A stretch of DNA of 64,000 nt from Epiperipatus broadwayi (lineage: Eukaryota; Onychophora; Udeonychophora; Euonychophora; Peripatidae), in NCBI GenBank assembly GCA_028023455.1, contig JAQFVV010012400.1, positions 15,369,490 through 15,433,489 of the forward strand, given 5' to 3'. Shown piece by piece: positions 24,552 to 34,300 of this stretch. The notes beneath the pieces were generated by a model, which saw only the letters and a list, made by a program, of their open reading frames with translations, did no database searches and was not told the origin of the DNA. Position numbers and translations under genes: made by a program. Within the stretch, counting starts at the first letter, position 1, and each line of letters begins with the position of its first letter.

Positions 24552-24606
24552 TGATGATCTAGCCCAAGTGGTGAGTGCTGATTCTGCATGAAATATGTAT
24601 ATCTCC
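24552..24606 (+). ncRNA. Degenerate hammerhead ribozyme motif (right foldback arm)
   Basis: The core is GTGGTGA instead of CTGATGA (C3 and A6 both changed). Stem II is GTGCTG-ATT-CTGCAT, then GAA, and stem III is ATAT-GT-ATAT followed by C. This is catalytically dead by family rules. Stem III is nevertheless a perfect, A-U-rich version of the array's stem III. Confidence 0.55.
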
Positions 24607-24704
24607 ATGTGCATGGTTATGGGTATTGGTTGTTTGAGATGGAGTGGAGGATGAATAATAACTGAAAATCCTAAGTTCAAATCCCTTTATTTATTATAGT
24701 AAAC

Positions 24705-27700
24705 ATTCAGTACACTGAATAAATAGATTAATTTAAAATATGCTTTGATATAATTAATGAATAATACTTTTAAATATTTCCTCTTTATCTGAAATTTTTG
24801 GAGCCTTTGCCACTGTGGCACTTGTGTCCGTCGCATATATTGCACACTGGGTTAGCACACATCTATTAAGTATTAATGATTTTGTTATTGTAGAATCTAT
24901 CTTCTTTAATAATTAATGCCATCACTCATATTTTTAATTACACTATCACAGTGCAGTCATTACTTTGGTAAACTATAACTAAGTCAACTGCTAAAATGAT
25001 TCCTTGCTTCCTCCTTCACTGTTGCCATAATGTTTCTGAATTGTTTTAGTAATTCTACCTATATGTAAGCAGTAGCAAAGTATCACTATAAAAAAGAAGC
25101 ATTGTATAGTCATTGCTTAGTTATCAAAAAATATGCCAAAGATATACAAATTTGAAAAGCAATAATTGATTAAAATCAGAAACAGATATGAAAATGTTGA
25201 GCATAGCAATAAAACTAAGCAAGCAAATTCTTGATCAAAACTGCCTAAGTTTTTACTTCTGTACAAAGGAAAATAACAACATGCATATATTTTTAAAATA
25301 ATTTCTATAATAAAACAATTATAACTTATTATAGGCTAAACAATTTATGGTCAGTATAAAATTAAAAGATAAAATAAAAATTGTTGGTTAATCTAATAGT
25401 TAATATATAGAAAACCTCCTAAATAACCTGCCTTTTATATAGATCTTCAAGCAAAATGAACTCCGTATTTATTAGTATATGAATAAATGAAGCTTCCAAT
25501 GAATTATATAATGTAAATAAACTCTCAAAAGACATGATACCACCTGTCTCTTAATATTTGTTATTTATGCTTAGTTTATTTACCTAATTTCTATTCAGTT
25601 ATATATAATCTGAGTTATTATTTACATTTAATGATATGTTGTTGTTGGTTTTTTTTTAAAAAAACAAAAAAAAAACAATAACTTATTGCTCAACATCATG
25701 TTTGTTTTTCTGAGCATTACAGATTTTTTTTAAATCTTGTGTCCAAAATAAAATAGTTTTTCATCTGCTTTCTGTTTCCTTGCCATTAATATAATTCTTA
25801 AAAGTCTTCAAAGATCAAACCCATTTTTGTATGCCTATATTTTGGAAATTATTGTTTTACAAATCTATCTTTTGCTCTTTATTAGCTTTTATTGTCTTTG
25901 TAATCACTTTAAATTGAATTCTGCTATTCATGCAGTTTATTCTTCTTTTATACAAAAACATTAATATTCTTGTATTATATCTCTCCATTGTCAGATTTTA
26001 ATAAACTAAAGTAGGGATAGCCAACCTAAGGTGCATGCAGTAAATCTGACTGAAGTGGGAGGCTAAATTTGGTGCATTGGATCTTTGGTAATAATAATAA
26101 AAAAATTAAGTCCAATACTGTAATTAAAAATTTAATTTTTATGAATATTCAGAAAAAAGTTATAACATTTTAATTCAATGAGTGAAATTTTTAAAAAAAA
26201 TATTTTTTTTTTGGTTTCAACATTCATTTTGAAAGTAAACAATCAGCACTTGTCTAATTCACAGTGAGACTTTACTAGTTCTCAACTTTCATTTTCGTAA
26301 TCTTCCTTATGAAAAATTTATTTGATCATAAAATTGACAAAAAGCAAAATGACATCATGATGATTCAAATTTGGAAAACGCCCTGCTGCTTTCATTATAA
26401 AAGATGCAGAAGTCTAATTTAAAACAGTAGAAACTCTCTCCTTAAAGCAGTGCCATTCATTGCAAGCCATAGTAATAATAAACACTAAAAGGTTTGTGCA
26501 AAATCTCTATTTAGAGCCTACTCATGCAATATCCCCAGACAAATTTCTAGCTTGTGTCATCCATCAGTAAGGAGCCTTGGATCTGAGAACAATGCACTTT
26601 AGAACTTTGGATCTAGTTCTACCCTCCAACAACCTTTTTAGTTAACTATAAGACTATGAGTCCAAAAATAAAAACAATGAAGTTTTCAACCTAAGATCAT
26701 TTTCTTGTATAGTCACACAGATTTGAACCCAGTTCAGTATTTATATACTTTTTGTCTTTGGTTTTTTAATAAACATAGTCATCACCATCCTTTGCCCAGA
26801 ATTGGTATTAAACCACTAAAAATCATATGATTACGATTTCTTCTGCTTATAGATAGATATTCATGTAATGTTTTAGTGGTTTAAGTCTCATTTAAATAAG
26901 CAATATTTAAACTTTACTTTTTTTTTCCTAAAGTATATTATATTATTAAAACAAAAGCACTAAATATTACTTATTTGTAATATACTGTATTTTATATATT
27001 TCTTTAAAAAAAGCCTAGTAATGCAAAAGTTGTATGCTATGTGTGAATTCATTTGTGCACAAATTGACACATTATTTTGTAACAATCGCAAACCCTGCCA
27101 TAGAGTAATACAGCTGAGACTAAGATGAATGAATTATGATTTTTAATTATAAATCAAGTTTGAAAATCTCTTATACTTTTATTTATCACATCAAAAGACT
27201 AGCTACTGTATTTTTTTGTTTACTATTATAATTCAATTATTTATATTAATTTTAAAGTTAATTAAGCTAAATTAAATTATATTGACAAATGTTAAACACT
27301 GATAACTTTGTCATTTTGATTATATTCTTATTGCTTAGTGATTGAGAATTTTATACTTATAACAATTTTCACATTCAATAATAGTTCCATCCATCTCCCT
27401 CTCCTAATATTTTAACTTCTCTGATATCTTATATCAGTTTTTCATATTCCATTATAGTTACAATGGCATCAATATTCCACTTGAATCTAAAAGCCCTTTG
27501 CTTCAATGGGGTTTATTTTTTATTATATATTCAGATTTACACATTGATAAACATGATAATCTATATGCAATTATAATCTAATAAAATAATACCAAGAGAC
27601 AACAACAATAAATAAATAAAAAATGACACCAAAGCTAAATCTCCTGAGATTTTTGTTTAATAAAAGTGCTAGTGAACCCCTATCTTAACTTAATAGTTTG

Positions 27701-28844
27701 TGAACCAAATCCAATGACACAGTAAATATTTTTTTTAAATACTTGTGATAAAAATACTATCTTTAATTTTATTTTTTATAAAACGCTTTATAATTGACTT
27801 GAAATAGTTTCATGATTAACTGATTTATTTAGTTAAAATCAACTGGTTGCTTATATTCTACAAAACTTGCATGCCATATATATACATACAATTGTATAAT
27901 ATTGGTGTGTTAGATAGTTATATACAATAGATATTCGGTTCGCTTAAATTCTATTTGCTATGTTTTTGAAATACTTATTGTTAACACGTTTTAAAAATTA
28001 TTTATCAACTTCTTTCTTCTGTCTTTTTTCCTCTCATTTTCCAATTTTTCCTTTTAAATTAACTTCATTAAATAATGTAATTAGTCACTCTGTATTTCGA
28101 GCACCAAAGTGATAAGTGGAATACAATTCATCTCAATTAAAAATCAATCCAAGATTAAAACTCATGAATCTACCTTCTCGCCATTACGTTAAATTGTATG
28201 AGACATATATATATTAATTCTGAATCATTTTATTTAGGCGGTTTTTATCATAAATGCAAATATTTCTATTACATATATACATAGAGGTTTAATAACAAAA
28301 AAAAAAAATGCTAAAAATAAAGACTCAACATCAGTTTTTTTATTAAAAAGTACATCCACCATCTTCCATTTGCATCATTGGCAATGAGTGTTTTTTCCCC
28401 ATAATTATCATTTTAATTGCTTCTCTTTAATCTGTTTTTTTTCTCTTAAAGTTCAAGGAGCAACTTCAAAAAAAAAAAAAAGAAAAGAAGTTTTTGAAAT
28501 TTGAATGCAAAAAAGATAGAGGAAAAAAAATTAAGTGAAGTGTGCATTAACTTATTAGGTGATAGCTTTATTCTGCTATTATGGTTTAAAGACCAAAAAC
28601 TTAAAAAAACATTTCAGCTTCAGCTTTCTTTTCTTTATTACTTAGTTTTAATTATATATCAAGTGTATTGCTATAAATATCATCATTAGATGCATTTTAT
28701 TAATAAGCATATATAAATCTGGAAAATAAATGTGTGAGATTAAAAGAAAGCCAATTAATTAAAATTACAATATATAAACTGATCGAAAATTGATAAGCAA
28801 TAAAATCCCACTACTTTTTAACACCCCCAGTTTTGAAAATGATG
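24705..28844. other. AT-rich non-coding stretch
   Basis: I recognise no gene or complete element. A poly(T)/poly(A) palindrome lies at about 25639-25681 (GTTGTTGG then T/A runs then AACAATAAC). GGGATAGCCAACCTAAGG at about 26015 resembles a hAT terminus but has no partner. Confidence 0.5.
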
Positions 28845-29200
28845 TCTAAAACTAATGAATAATATTTCTGTAGTGTAATTTTTCTTATACCACTTTTATG
28901 TAAGGTAGGGACTTGTTTCTTTCCGTTTTTAATACCTTGTAGAGGGATGTAATCAGAAGCATATAACCAAAGACGAAAAAAAGAATTTATCATCACTAAG
29001 ATGCACATTTCATGCCGAACCAGCACTCATCAGTTGGCCCAGATCACAACCTCTTACTACCTTAACACATATCTTTATATCATTGTTCAATATATAGAGA
29101 GAGAAAACTACTACAGTTTAGTTCATAAGTGTCAAACTTGCTGCACTCATAACTATGACTCAAACTATTTAATGGAAGTAGATTAATAATTTTTATTAGA
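28845..29200 (-). repeat. Inverted unit at the left edge of the hammerhead repeat array
   Basis: Read on the minus strand, this is one unit of the array. It has the shared segments CTTCCATTAAATAGTTTG, GCAAGTTTGACACTTAT, GATATAAAGATATGTGTT, the hammerhead core, CTGATTACATCCCTCTACAA and TACAGAAATATTATTCATTA. It is head-to-head with the direct units that begin at about 29205. Confidence 0.85.
28990..29046 (-). ncRNA. Hammerhead ribozyme (type I, core intact)
   Basis: The minus strand reads GATCTGGGCCAA, then CTGATGA, stem II GTGCTG-GTT-CGGCAT, GAA, stem III ATG-TG-CAT, cleavage C, and TTAGTGATG. All invariant core bases (CUGAUGA, GAA, the A15.1-U16.1 pair, AUC triplet) are present. The inner stem I has one mismatch (C opposite A). 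Predicted cleavage follows the C of CATC. Short stem III hammerheads of this type are known from Penelope-like elements and metazoan retrozymes. They often act as dimers. Confidence 0.7.
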
Positions 29201-29215
29201 TATGTACAAAAGATT

Positions 29216-29276
29216 GTGGTCTGGGCTAACTGATGAGTGTTGGTTATGCATGAAAATATGCATCTTGGGGATCATA
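29216..29276 (+). ncRNA. Hammerhead ribozyme motif (core intact, weakened stems)
   Basis: TGGTCTGGGCTAA, CTGATGA, a weakened stem II (GTGT pairing with GCAT), GAA, then AATATGCAT (one inserted base in stem III), C and TTGGGGATCA. Stem I pairs CTAA/TTGG (with a U-G wobble) and TGGTC/GATCA. Core residues are present, but stem II and III damage makes efficient cleavage doubtful. Confidence 0.6.
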
Positions 29277-29557
29277 CATCTTTTTCACGTTTTTGGTCAT
29301 ATGTTTCTGATTACATATCTCTACAAGATGTTATAAATGGATAGAAACCAGTGCCTATCTTGCATGAGAGTGATGTAGTAAAAGTTATACTAAAGAAATA
29401 TTATTCATTATTTGGATAATCTCTAGTTTAATGAACGATTAATAAAATTTATTAATGTACTTCCATTAAATAGTTTGTGTCATAGTTGTGAGGGCAGCAA
29501 GCTTGACACTTATCTATATGTACTGAATAATGATATAAAGATATGTGTAAGAGATTC

Positions 29558-29611
29558 TGATCTGGACCAACTGGGTGGTTCAGCATGAAATGTGCATCTC
29601 GGGGATCATAC
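29558..29611 (+). ncRNA. Hammerhead motif with core deletion
   Basis: GATCTGGACCAA is followed by CTGG and GTGGTTCAGCAT, so the ATGA portion of the core and part of stem II are missing. GAA, stem III ATG-TG-CAT and C are intact, but this copy is dead. Confidence 0.6.
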
Positions 29612-29913
29612 GTATTTTTCATGTCTTTGGTCATATGTTTCAATTACATCTCTTTATATGGTGTTAAATTTGAATAGAAACCAATCCATACCTTGCATGA
29701 GAGTGGTGAAGTAAAAATTACCCTATAGAAATATTATTATTATTTGATAATATCTAGTCTAATGAATGACTAATAAAAATTACTAATATACTTCCATTAA
29801 ATGGTTTGTATCATAGTTATGAGGGCAGTAAAGTTGACCCTTATCAATTAAACTGTAATAGTTTGCTATTTATATATACTAAATAATGATATAAAGATAT
29901 ATGTAAAATATTA

Positions 29914-29971
29914 CGATCAGGGCCAACTGATCAGTGCTGGTTCAGCATGAAATGTACATCTTGGGGATCAT
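29914..29971 (+). ncRNA. Hammerhead motif with G8-to-C core change
   Basis: GATCAGGGCCAA, CTGATCA (the expected CTGATGA with G8 changed to C), stem II GTGCTG-GTT-CAGCAT fully paired, GAA, stem III ATG-TA-CAT, C, and TTGGGGATCA. Helices are essentially perfect. Loss of the G8 general acid should abolish activity. Confidence 0.65.
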
Positions 29972-30105
29972 ATGTCTTTTTCATGTCTTTGGTTATATGT
30001 TTCTGATTACATCCCTCCACAATGTGTTAAAATTGGATAGAAACCAGTTCCAATCTTGCATAAGAGTGGTCTAGTAAAAATTATACTACAGAAATATTAT
30101 TCATT

Positions 30106-30112
30106 ATTTGGA
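30106..30112. repeat. 7-bp target-site duplication, left copy (RTE)
   Basis: ATTTGGA occurs here and at 32347-32353. In uninterrupted neighbouring units the sequence is continuous (TATTCATTATTTGGATAATC near 29403), which confirms the insertion point and the duplication. Confidence 0.9.
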
Positions 30113-32346
30113 AGCATCCAAATGAAGGTATGGCAGAATTGGATTATATTTTGACTAACCGAAAATACATATTTCAAGATTGTAATGTTCTTAATAAATT
30201 TAACACAGGAAGTGATCATCGATTAGTAAGATGTAAGATACACGTGTTAATGCAAAACTAGAGAGATAAAAATTATTAAGAAAAACAATATTTACAGTTG
30301 ATATTCCTAATCTTCAGAAACATTCTAATGAATTTAAATTAGAACTTACAAATTGGTTTCAAGTATTAGTAGATTTTGAACATGATTCAGATTTGAATGA
30401 CATTAATAGGAAAATAAGCGATACACTTTTAAAAACTGCAACAAAGATAGCTGGTAGAAAAAAGCAGCAATTGACCAATAAAATTTCTACTGAGACTAGA
30501 GAATTTATGAAGAAAAGAAGGAATATGAGGATATACAACAATGATGCATTAAAAAAGATTGAATATCTCGAATTTTGTAAAATGGTGCGGAAAAGAGTTG
30601 AAAATGATATAAGAAAGTATAATTGTGAACTAGCAAGGAAAGCTGTAGAAGAGAATAAAAGTCTAAAGAGTGTAAAACAACATTTTGGTATTGGTAGGAA
30701 ATTTATATCTGCAATAAGAAAAAAAGATGGCATTATTACTAAAAAGAGAGATGACATCATAAAATGTGTAGAAGACTTCTATCAAGAATTATATAGTAAT
30801 AAAGAACAAGTGCCTCCTATACATATTATATCTTCCGAATTGCCCAGAATTTTGAATGAGGAAGTGAGACATGCAATTAAATTTATGAAGAAAGGGAAGG
30901 CTCCAGGTAATGATGGAATTGTAATTGATATATTAAAAGAAGCAGGTGAAGAAATAGAATTTTTTTTAGCAAAGTTATATACCAAATGTCTAAATGATAA
31001 AGATGTACCAGATGATTGGAAGAATGCAGTATTAATATTAATATTTAAAAAAGGTGATAAAGAAGACATTAGAAATTACAGACCTATCAGTCTTTTATCA
31101 GTTTTATACAAAATTTTTACTAAGATAATTACAACTCGTCTACAGAAAACACTGGATTTCCACCAACCAAGAGAACAAGCTGGATTTAAAAGTGGTTTTA
31201 GTACAGTAGATCATATCCAGGTATTGAGAGAAATTATAGAAAGGACAAATGAATATGAGTTGCCATTATGCTTAGGATTTGTAGACTATGAAAAGGCATT
31301 TGATTCTATAAACATTTCTTCAGTGATTAAAGCATTGGATCATCAAGGTGTAGATCCAGGATATTGTCATATTTTGAAGAATATTTATAAAAATGCAACA
31401 GCAACAATTAGATTACATACTGATAGTAGGAAAATCAACATTGAAAAGGGTGTAAGACAGGGTGACTCCATATCTCCAAAACTTTTTATAGCAGTGCTGC
31501 AAGAAGTATTTTGTGGATTAAAATGGGAAGCTAAAGGAGTGAAAGTAAATGGAGATTATTTAAGTCATTTAGATTTTGCAGATGATGTAGTTGTTTTTGC
31601 AAATAATGCTTTAGAGCTACAGGAAATGTTGCAGGAGTTATCAGATGAAAGTAGGACTAAAGATAAATGTTAAAAAGACTAAAGTAATGTTTAATAGATT
31701 TTCTCAAAATATGAAAATAAAGATTGATTATGATGAGTTAGAAGAAGTTAACAGTTACAAATACCTTGGTCAGATTATTAATACAGATGGAAATATAATG
31801 GATGAAATTAATCATAGAATTAAACTTGGTTGGAGTGCTTTTGGTAGAAATAACTTGATACTAAAAGGAAATATGCCTATGTGTTTGAAAAGGAAGGTTT
31901 TTAATAAATGTGTTTTGCCAGTTCTTACTTATGGATCTGAGACTTGGACACTTAATAGAAGAGCAATACAGAGACTTCAGACCACTCAAAGAAGTATGGA
32001 GAGATGCATGTTGGGAATAACAAGAAGGGATCGAAAACGCAATGTATGGGTAAGAGAACAAACAGGTGTTACTGACCTCATTGAAAAAATTAAAAGACTG
32101 AAGTGGAGTTGGGCTGGACATATTGTTAGAAGAGATGATAACAGATGGACAATTGAAATTTTAAACTGGATTCCAAGAGATTGTAAAAGACCGAGAAAGA
32201 GACCACATGTTGAGATGGGTGGATGAAATAAGAAAGTGTGCAGGGGTGATGTGGAGAAGAGAAGCTAAAGATAGGAAAAGATGGATTGAACTTGGAGAGA
32301 CCTTCATCCTGCAGTGGATTGATAATGGTTGATGATGATGATGATG
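30113..32346 (+). mobile_element. 5'-truncated RTE-type non-LTR retrotransposon
   Basis: A 2.23-kb insert lies inside one unit of the hammerhead array, bounded by 7-bp TSDs. It contains the C-terminal end of an AP endonuclease (SDHRLVR), a reverse transcriptase, and a C-terminal domain ending in QWIDNG. It stops a few bases later in (GATGAT)n, the short microsatellite tail typical of the RTE clade. There is no poly(A). The missing endonuclease N-terminus indicates 5' truncation on insertion. A second fragment of the same family lies at 20312-20490. Confidence 0.92.
30130..32332 (+). pseudogene. RTE endonuclease-reverse transcriptase (partial, frameshifted)
   Basis: The first piece (30130-30258) has MAELDYILTNRKY and SDHRLVR, the last catalytic Asp-His block of an AP endonuclease. 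It ends at stops and a frameshift near 30260. The RT frame then runs from about 30267 to 31673: KKGDKEDIRNYRPISLL (RT block 1-2), LGFVDYEKAFDSI (motif A), GVRQGDSISPKLF (motif B) and LDFADDVVVF (motif C with FADD intact). A single-base frameshift at about 31650 moves to the frame at 31645-32226 (GLKINVKKTKVM, then SYKYLGQII and LTYGSETW, hallmarks of RTE thumb/C-terminal regions, and WAGHIVRRDD). Another shift near 32205 leads to W-x-D-E-I-R-K and the end at QWIDNG. RT catalytic residues are intact, but frameshifts and 5' truncation make this copy non-functional. Confidence 0.92.
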
Positions 32347-32353
32347 ATTTGGA
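32347..32353. repeat. 7-bp target-site duplication, right copy (RTE)
   Basis: ATTTGGA, identical to 30106-30112, directly after the (GAT)n tail of the RTE. The array unit resumes with TAATCTCTACTCTAATGAAT. Confidence 0.9.
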
Positions 32354-32513
32354 TAATCTCTACTCTAATGAATGACCAATAAAAATTATTAATATACTTC
32401 TATTAAATGGTTTGTATCATAATTGTGAGGGCAGCAAGTTTGACACATCAACTAAAATATAATAGTTTGCACCTATATATACTGAACAATGATATAAAGA
32501 TATGTTTAAGAGA

Positions 32514-32573
32514 TTCTGACCTGGGCCAACTGATGAGTGCTGAGTCAGAATGAAATGTACATCTTGGGGTCAT
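32514..32573 (+). ncRNA. Hammerhead ribozyme (type I, core intact, covarying stem I)
   Basis: TCTGACCTGGGCCAA, CTGATGA, stem II GTGCTG-AGT-CAGAAT (one mismatch), GAA, stem III ATG-TA-CAT, C, then TTGGGGTCA. Inner stem I is CCAA/TTGG. The outer stem is TGACC/GGTCA, where other copies have TGATC/GATCA, so both strands changed together. All catalytic core positions are present. Predicted cleavage falls after the C at about 32564. Confidence 0.7.
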
Positions 32574-32655
32574 GCATCTTTTTCACATATCTTTGATCAT
32601 GTTTCTAATTACATCCCTCTACAAGGTGTTAAAAGTGGATAAAAACCAGTCCCTG

Positions 32656-33400
32656 CTGTACCGGTCATAAGCATGTTATACATCTAACATGAGCTGGAAC
32701 TCAAAAATGTACTTCAAACTCAGTCATGTCCGAGATTTAGGTCAGGGACCAACCAGAGTTCGAACCCACTCCATAGGCCCCAGATCAAACACCTAATAAA
32801 CAACATATAATGATGCCACACGAGAATATGCACCACAAACTAGCTCAACAGATACGATTACTAATGAAACTAATCCCCGATTTCAAGATAACGAATGATA
32901 TGAATATTTACCTATCTTTTTAAATAAATCAATACATATATATTTGGAGCACATATTTCTTTTTATATCTTATGTGTGAAAGTATTAAAAAGCTGCCACT
33001 ACTTTTTTTTTCACAAACTTGAGAAAATTATATATATATTTATTTTTACATTACTCATGGAAACACTACTATGTATATACTGAACTTTGTTTATGGAAAA
33101 AAATCTTTTTACATATATGCTCGACATTATTGGGGCAAAAAAAATTTATATACATATATAGACTAATAATGACTTGTACAGAGTGTATAATATTTGAAAG
33201 ATCTCAACTGGGTGTACAAACCAAAGGAGAGAAAAAATTTACAGATATATATTTAGTATCATTCAGAAAAAAAACATTATATATATATACTAAAATCTAT
33301 TACTATCTCTCAGGTATGTGGATTTTTATTCGAAGCCCTATGTTGATGCACCAAACCGGGGGGGGGGGGACCCATACCGGTTAGTTTGTCTGTTCATATA
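32656..33400. other. Mixed-composition block with tRNA-like B box and poly-G
   Basis: This begins abruptly at the end of the hammerhead array with GTACCGGTCATAAGC. On the minus strand near 32750-32775, GGGTTCGAACTC matches a Pol III B box (GGTTCGANTCC), preceded by TTAGGTGTTTGATCTGGGG. That resembles a tRNA anticodon-to-T arm, though I cannot define an A box. A run of 12 G lies at 33358-33369. The 121-residue open frame at 33019-33384 is Tyr/Ile-rich low-complexity translation and I do not regard it as a gene. Confidence 0.4.
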
Positions 33401-34300
33401 ACAAGATCTAGCATCTAGCTGAAGGTACCTCAAGTCCAATCATGCGCAAGATACATAAAGTCAGGAACACTCATGAACTCTGCCCTATTTGCCTATTTTC
33501 CAGATCTACCAACTTATGAGCAACCATCCCAATGATACCGATCTAATTTATCTCTCTCCGCTGGCATCGCAAAGCGAAAACACAAAAAGAATCTAATTTG
33601 AAATTATATAACGGAATATTTTAGCATTAAGTAGAAGTTTTACTCATTTAAAGGTCATGACCTTTCATATTAATTATATCTATAAGATTAGCGGGAGATC
33701 ATCTAGTCAGAGCAAGCATAATTTAATAACTAAAATATTAATATTATAAATGAAAGAAAACAATGATTCTGCAAGTTTATGATATATATATATAAGATTT
33801 AATAATTTAAAGAAGTATGTATAAATACTTGTTTTATAATTTTATTAATCATCATTGGCCTCTTGACGTACATATAATGTGAGTGACATTTAAATGGTAA
33901 CAGGTAAATCATATGATATTTGTTTATAACTTAGAAAATGACAACTTAAATTATTATTCTATTTTATAGCAGCTCGCTCATATGCCAATAATTTATAAAT
34001 ATATTGATGAACAGTTGATTTAGTGCTATGGGGAAATGTATTTGCAAGATACCAATCCACCCCCAGAAAGAACAAAATGTAGCACTTAACCAATTTAGCT
34101 TACAAAGATTATTTTATGATTGAAATATTAACTTTATTACAAAAATAAATTTTTATTAATAGATGAAAGGATTTCAGTTTTTACTGAGTGAGAAACAAGT
34201 GTGGGATAGCTCGTTAACATATATACAATGGTGTCACAAAAAGATGCGCATATGAAAATATTAATAAATAAAATAAATAGATCTGTTTAGTCAAATCATA
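33401..34300. other. Non-coding stretch, nothing recognised
   Basis: The first 200 bp are less AT-rich than the rest (CCGCTGGCATCGCAAAGCG near 33559) and may belong to the preceding block. No domain or repeat partner was identified. Confidence 0.4.

Larger units (their letters stand above)
24122..24704. mobile_element. Foldback (hairpin) element carrying hammerhead-like motifs in both arms
   Basis: The left arm (24122 to about 24392) and right arm (about 24447-24704) are inverted copies of one another. GATTTGAACTTA pairs with TAAGTTCAAATC, AAACAACCAATAC with GTATTGGTTGTTT, CTTTAATGGACAGGC with GCCCGTCCATTAAAG, and CCAACAATT with AATTGTTGG, with a spacer of about 55 bp. Each arm contains a sequence homologous to the hammerhead core of the 28.8-32.7-kb array. 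No coding capacity. The arms have diverged, so it is old. Mechanistically it could be a MITE or an inverted dimer of the retrozyme-like unit. Confidence 0.8.
29205..32655 (+). repeat. Direct array of ~335-370-bp hammerhead-containing (retrozyme-like) units, split by an RTE
   Basis: Successive units can be phased on the ribozyme cleavage region. GGGGATCAT or its equivalent occurs at 29267, 29601, 29963 and 32575, giving periods of 334, 362 and, after subtracting the RTE and one TSD (2241 bp), about 371 bp. Common segments are GAAACCAG, AGAAATATTATTCATT, TACTTCCATTAAATGG, GAGGGCAG, AATGATATAAAGATAT and the hammerhead. No unit encodes protein. Period, ribozyme and tandem layout match non-autonomous retrozymes. 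The array ends at about 32655, where the composition changes. Confidence 0.8.

Noticed and set aside
26010-26060. GGGATAGCCAACCTAAGG as a hAT terminal repeat
   Set aside because: It resembles hAT ends, but no inverted partner or 8-bp duplication was found in the following kilobases.
33019-33384. 121-residue open frame next to the poly-G run
   Set aside because: Tyr/Ile/Lys-rich low-complexity translation of AT-rich DNA with a 'YIYT'-type composition and Gly run from poly-G. No domain and no codon structure.
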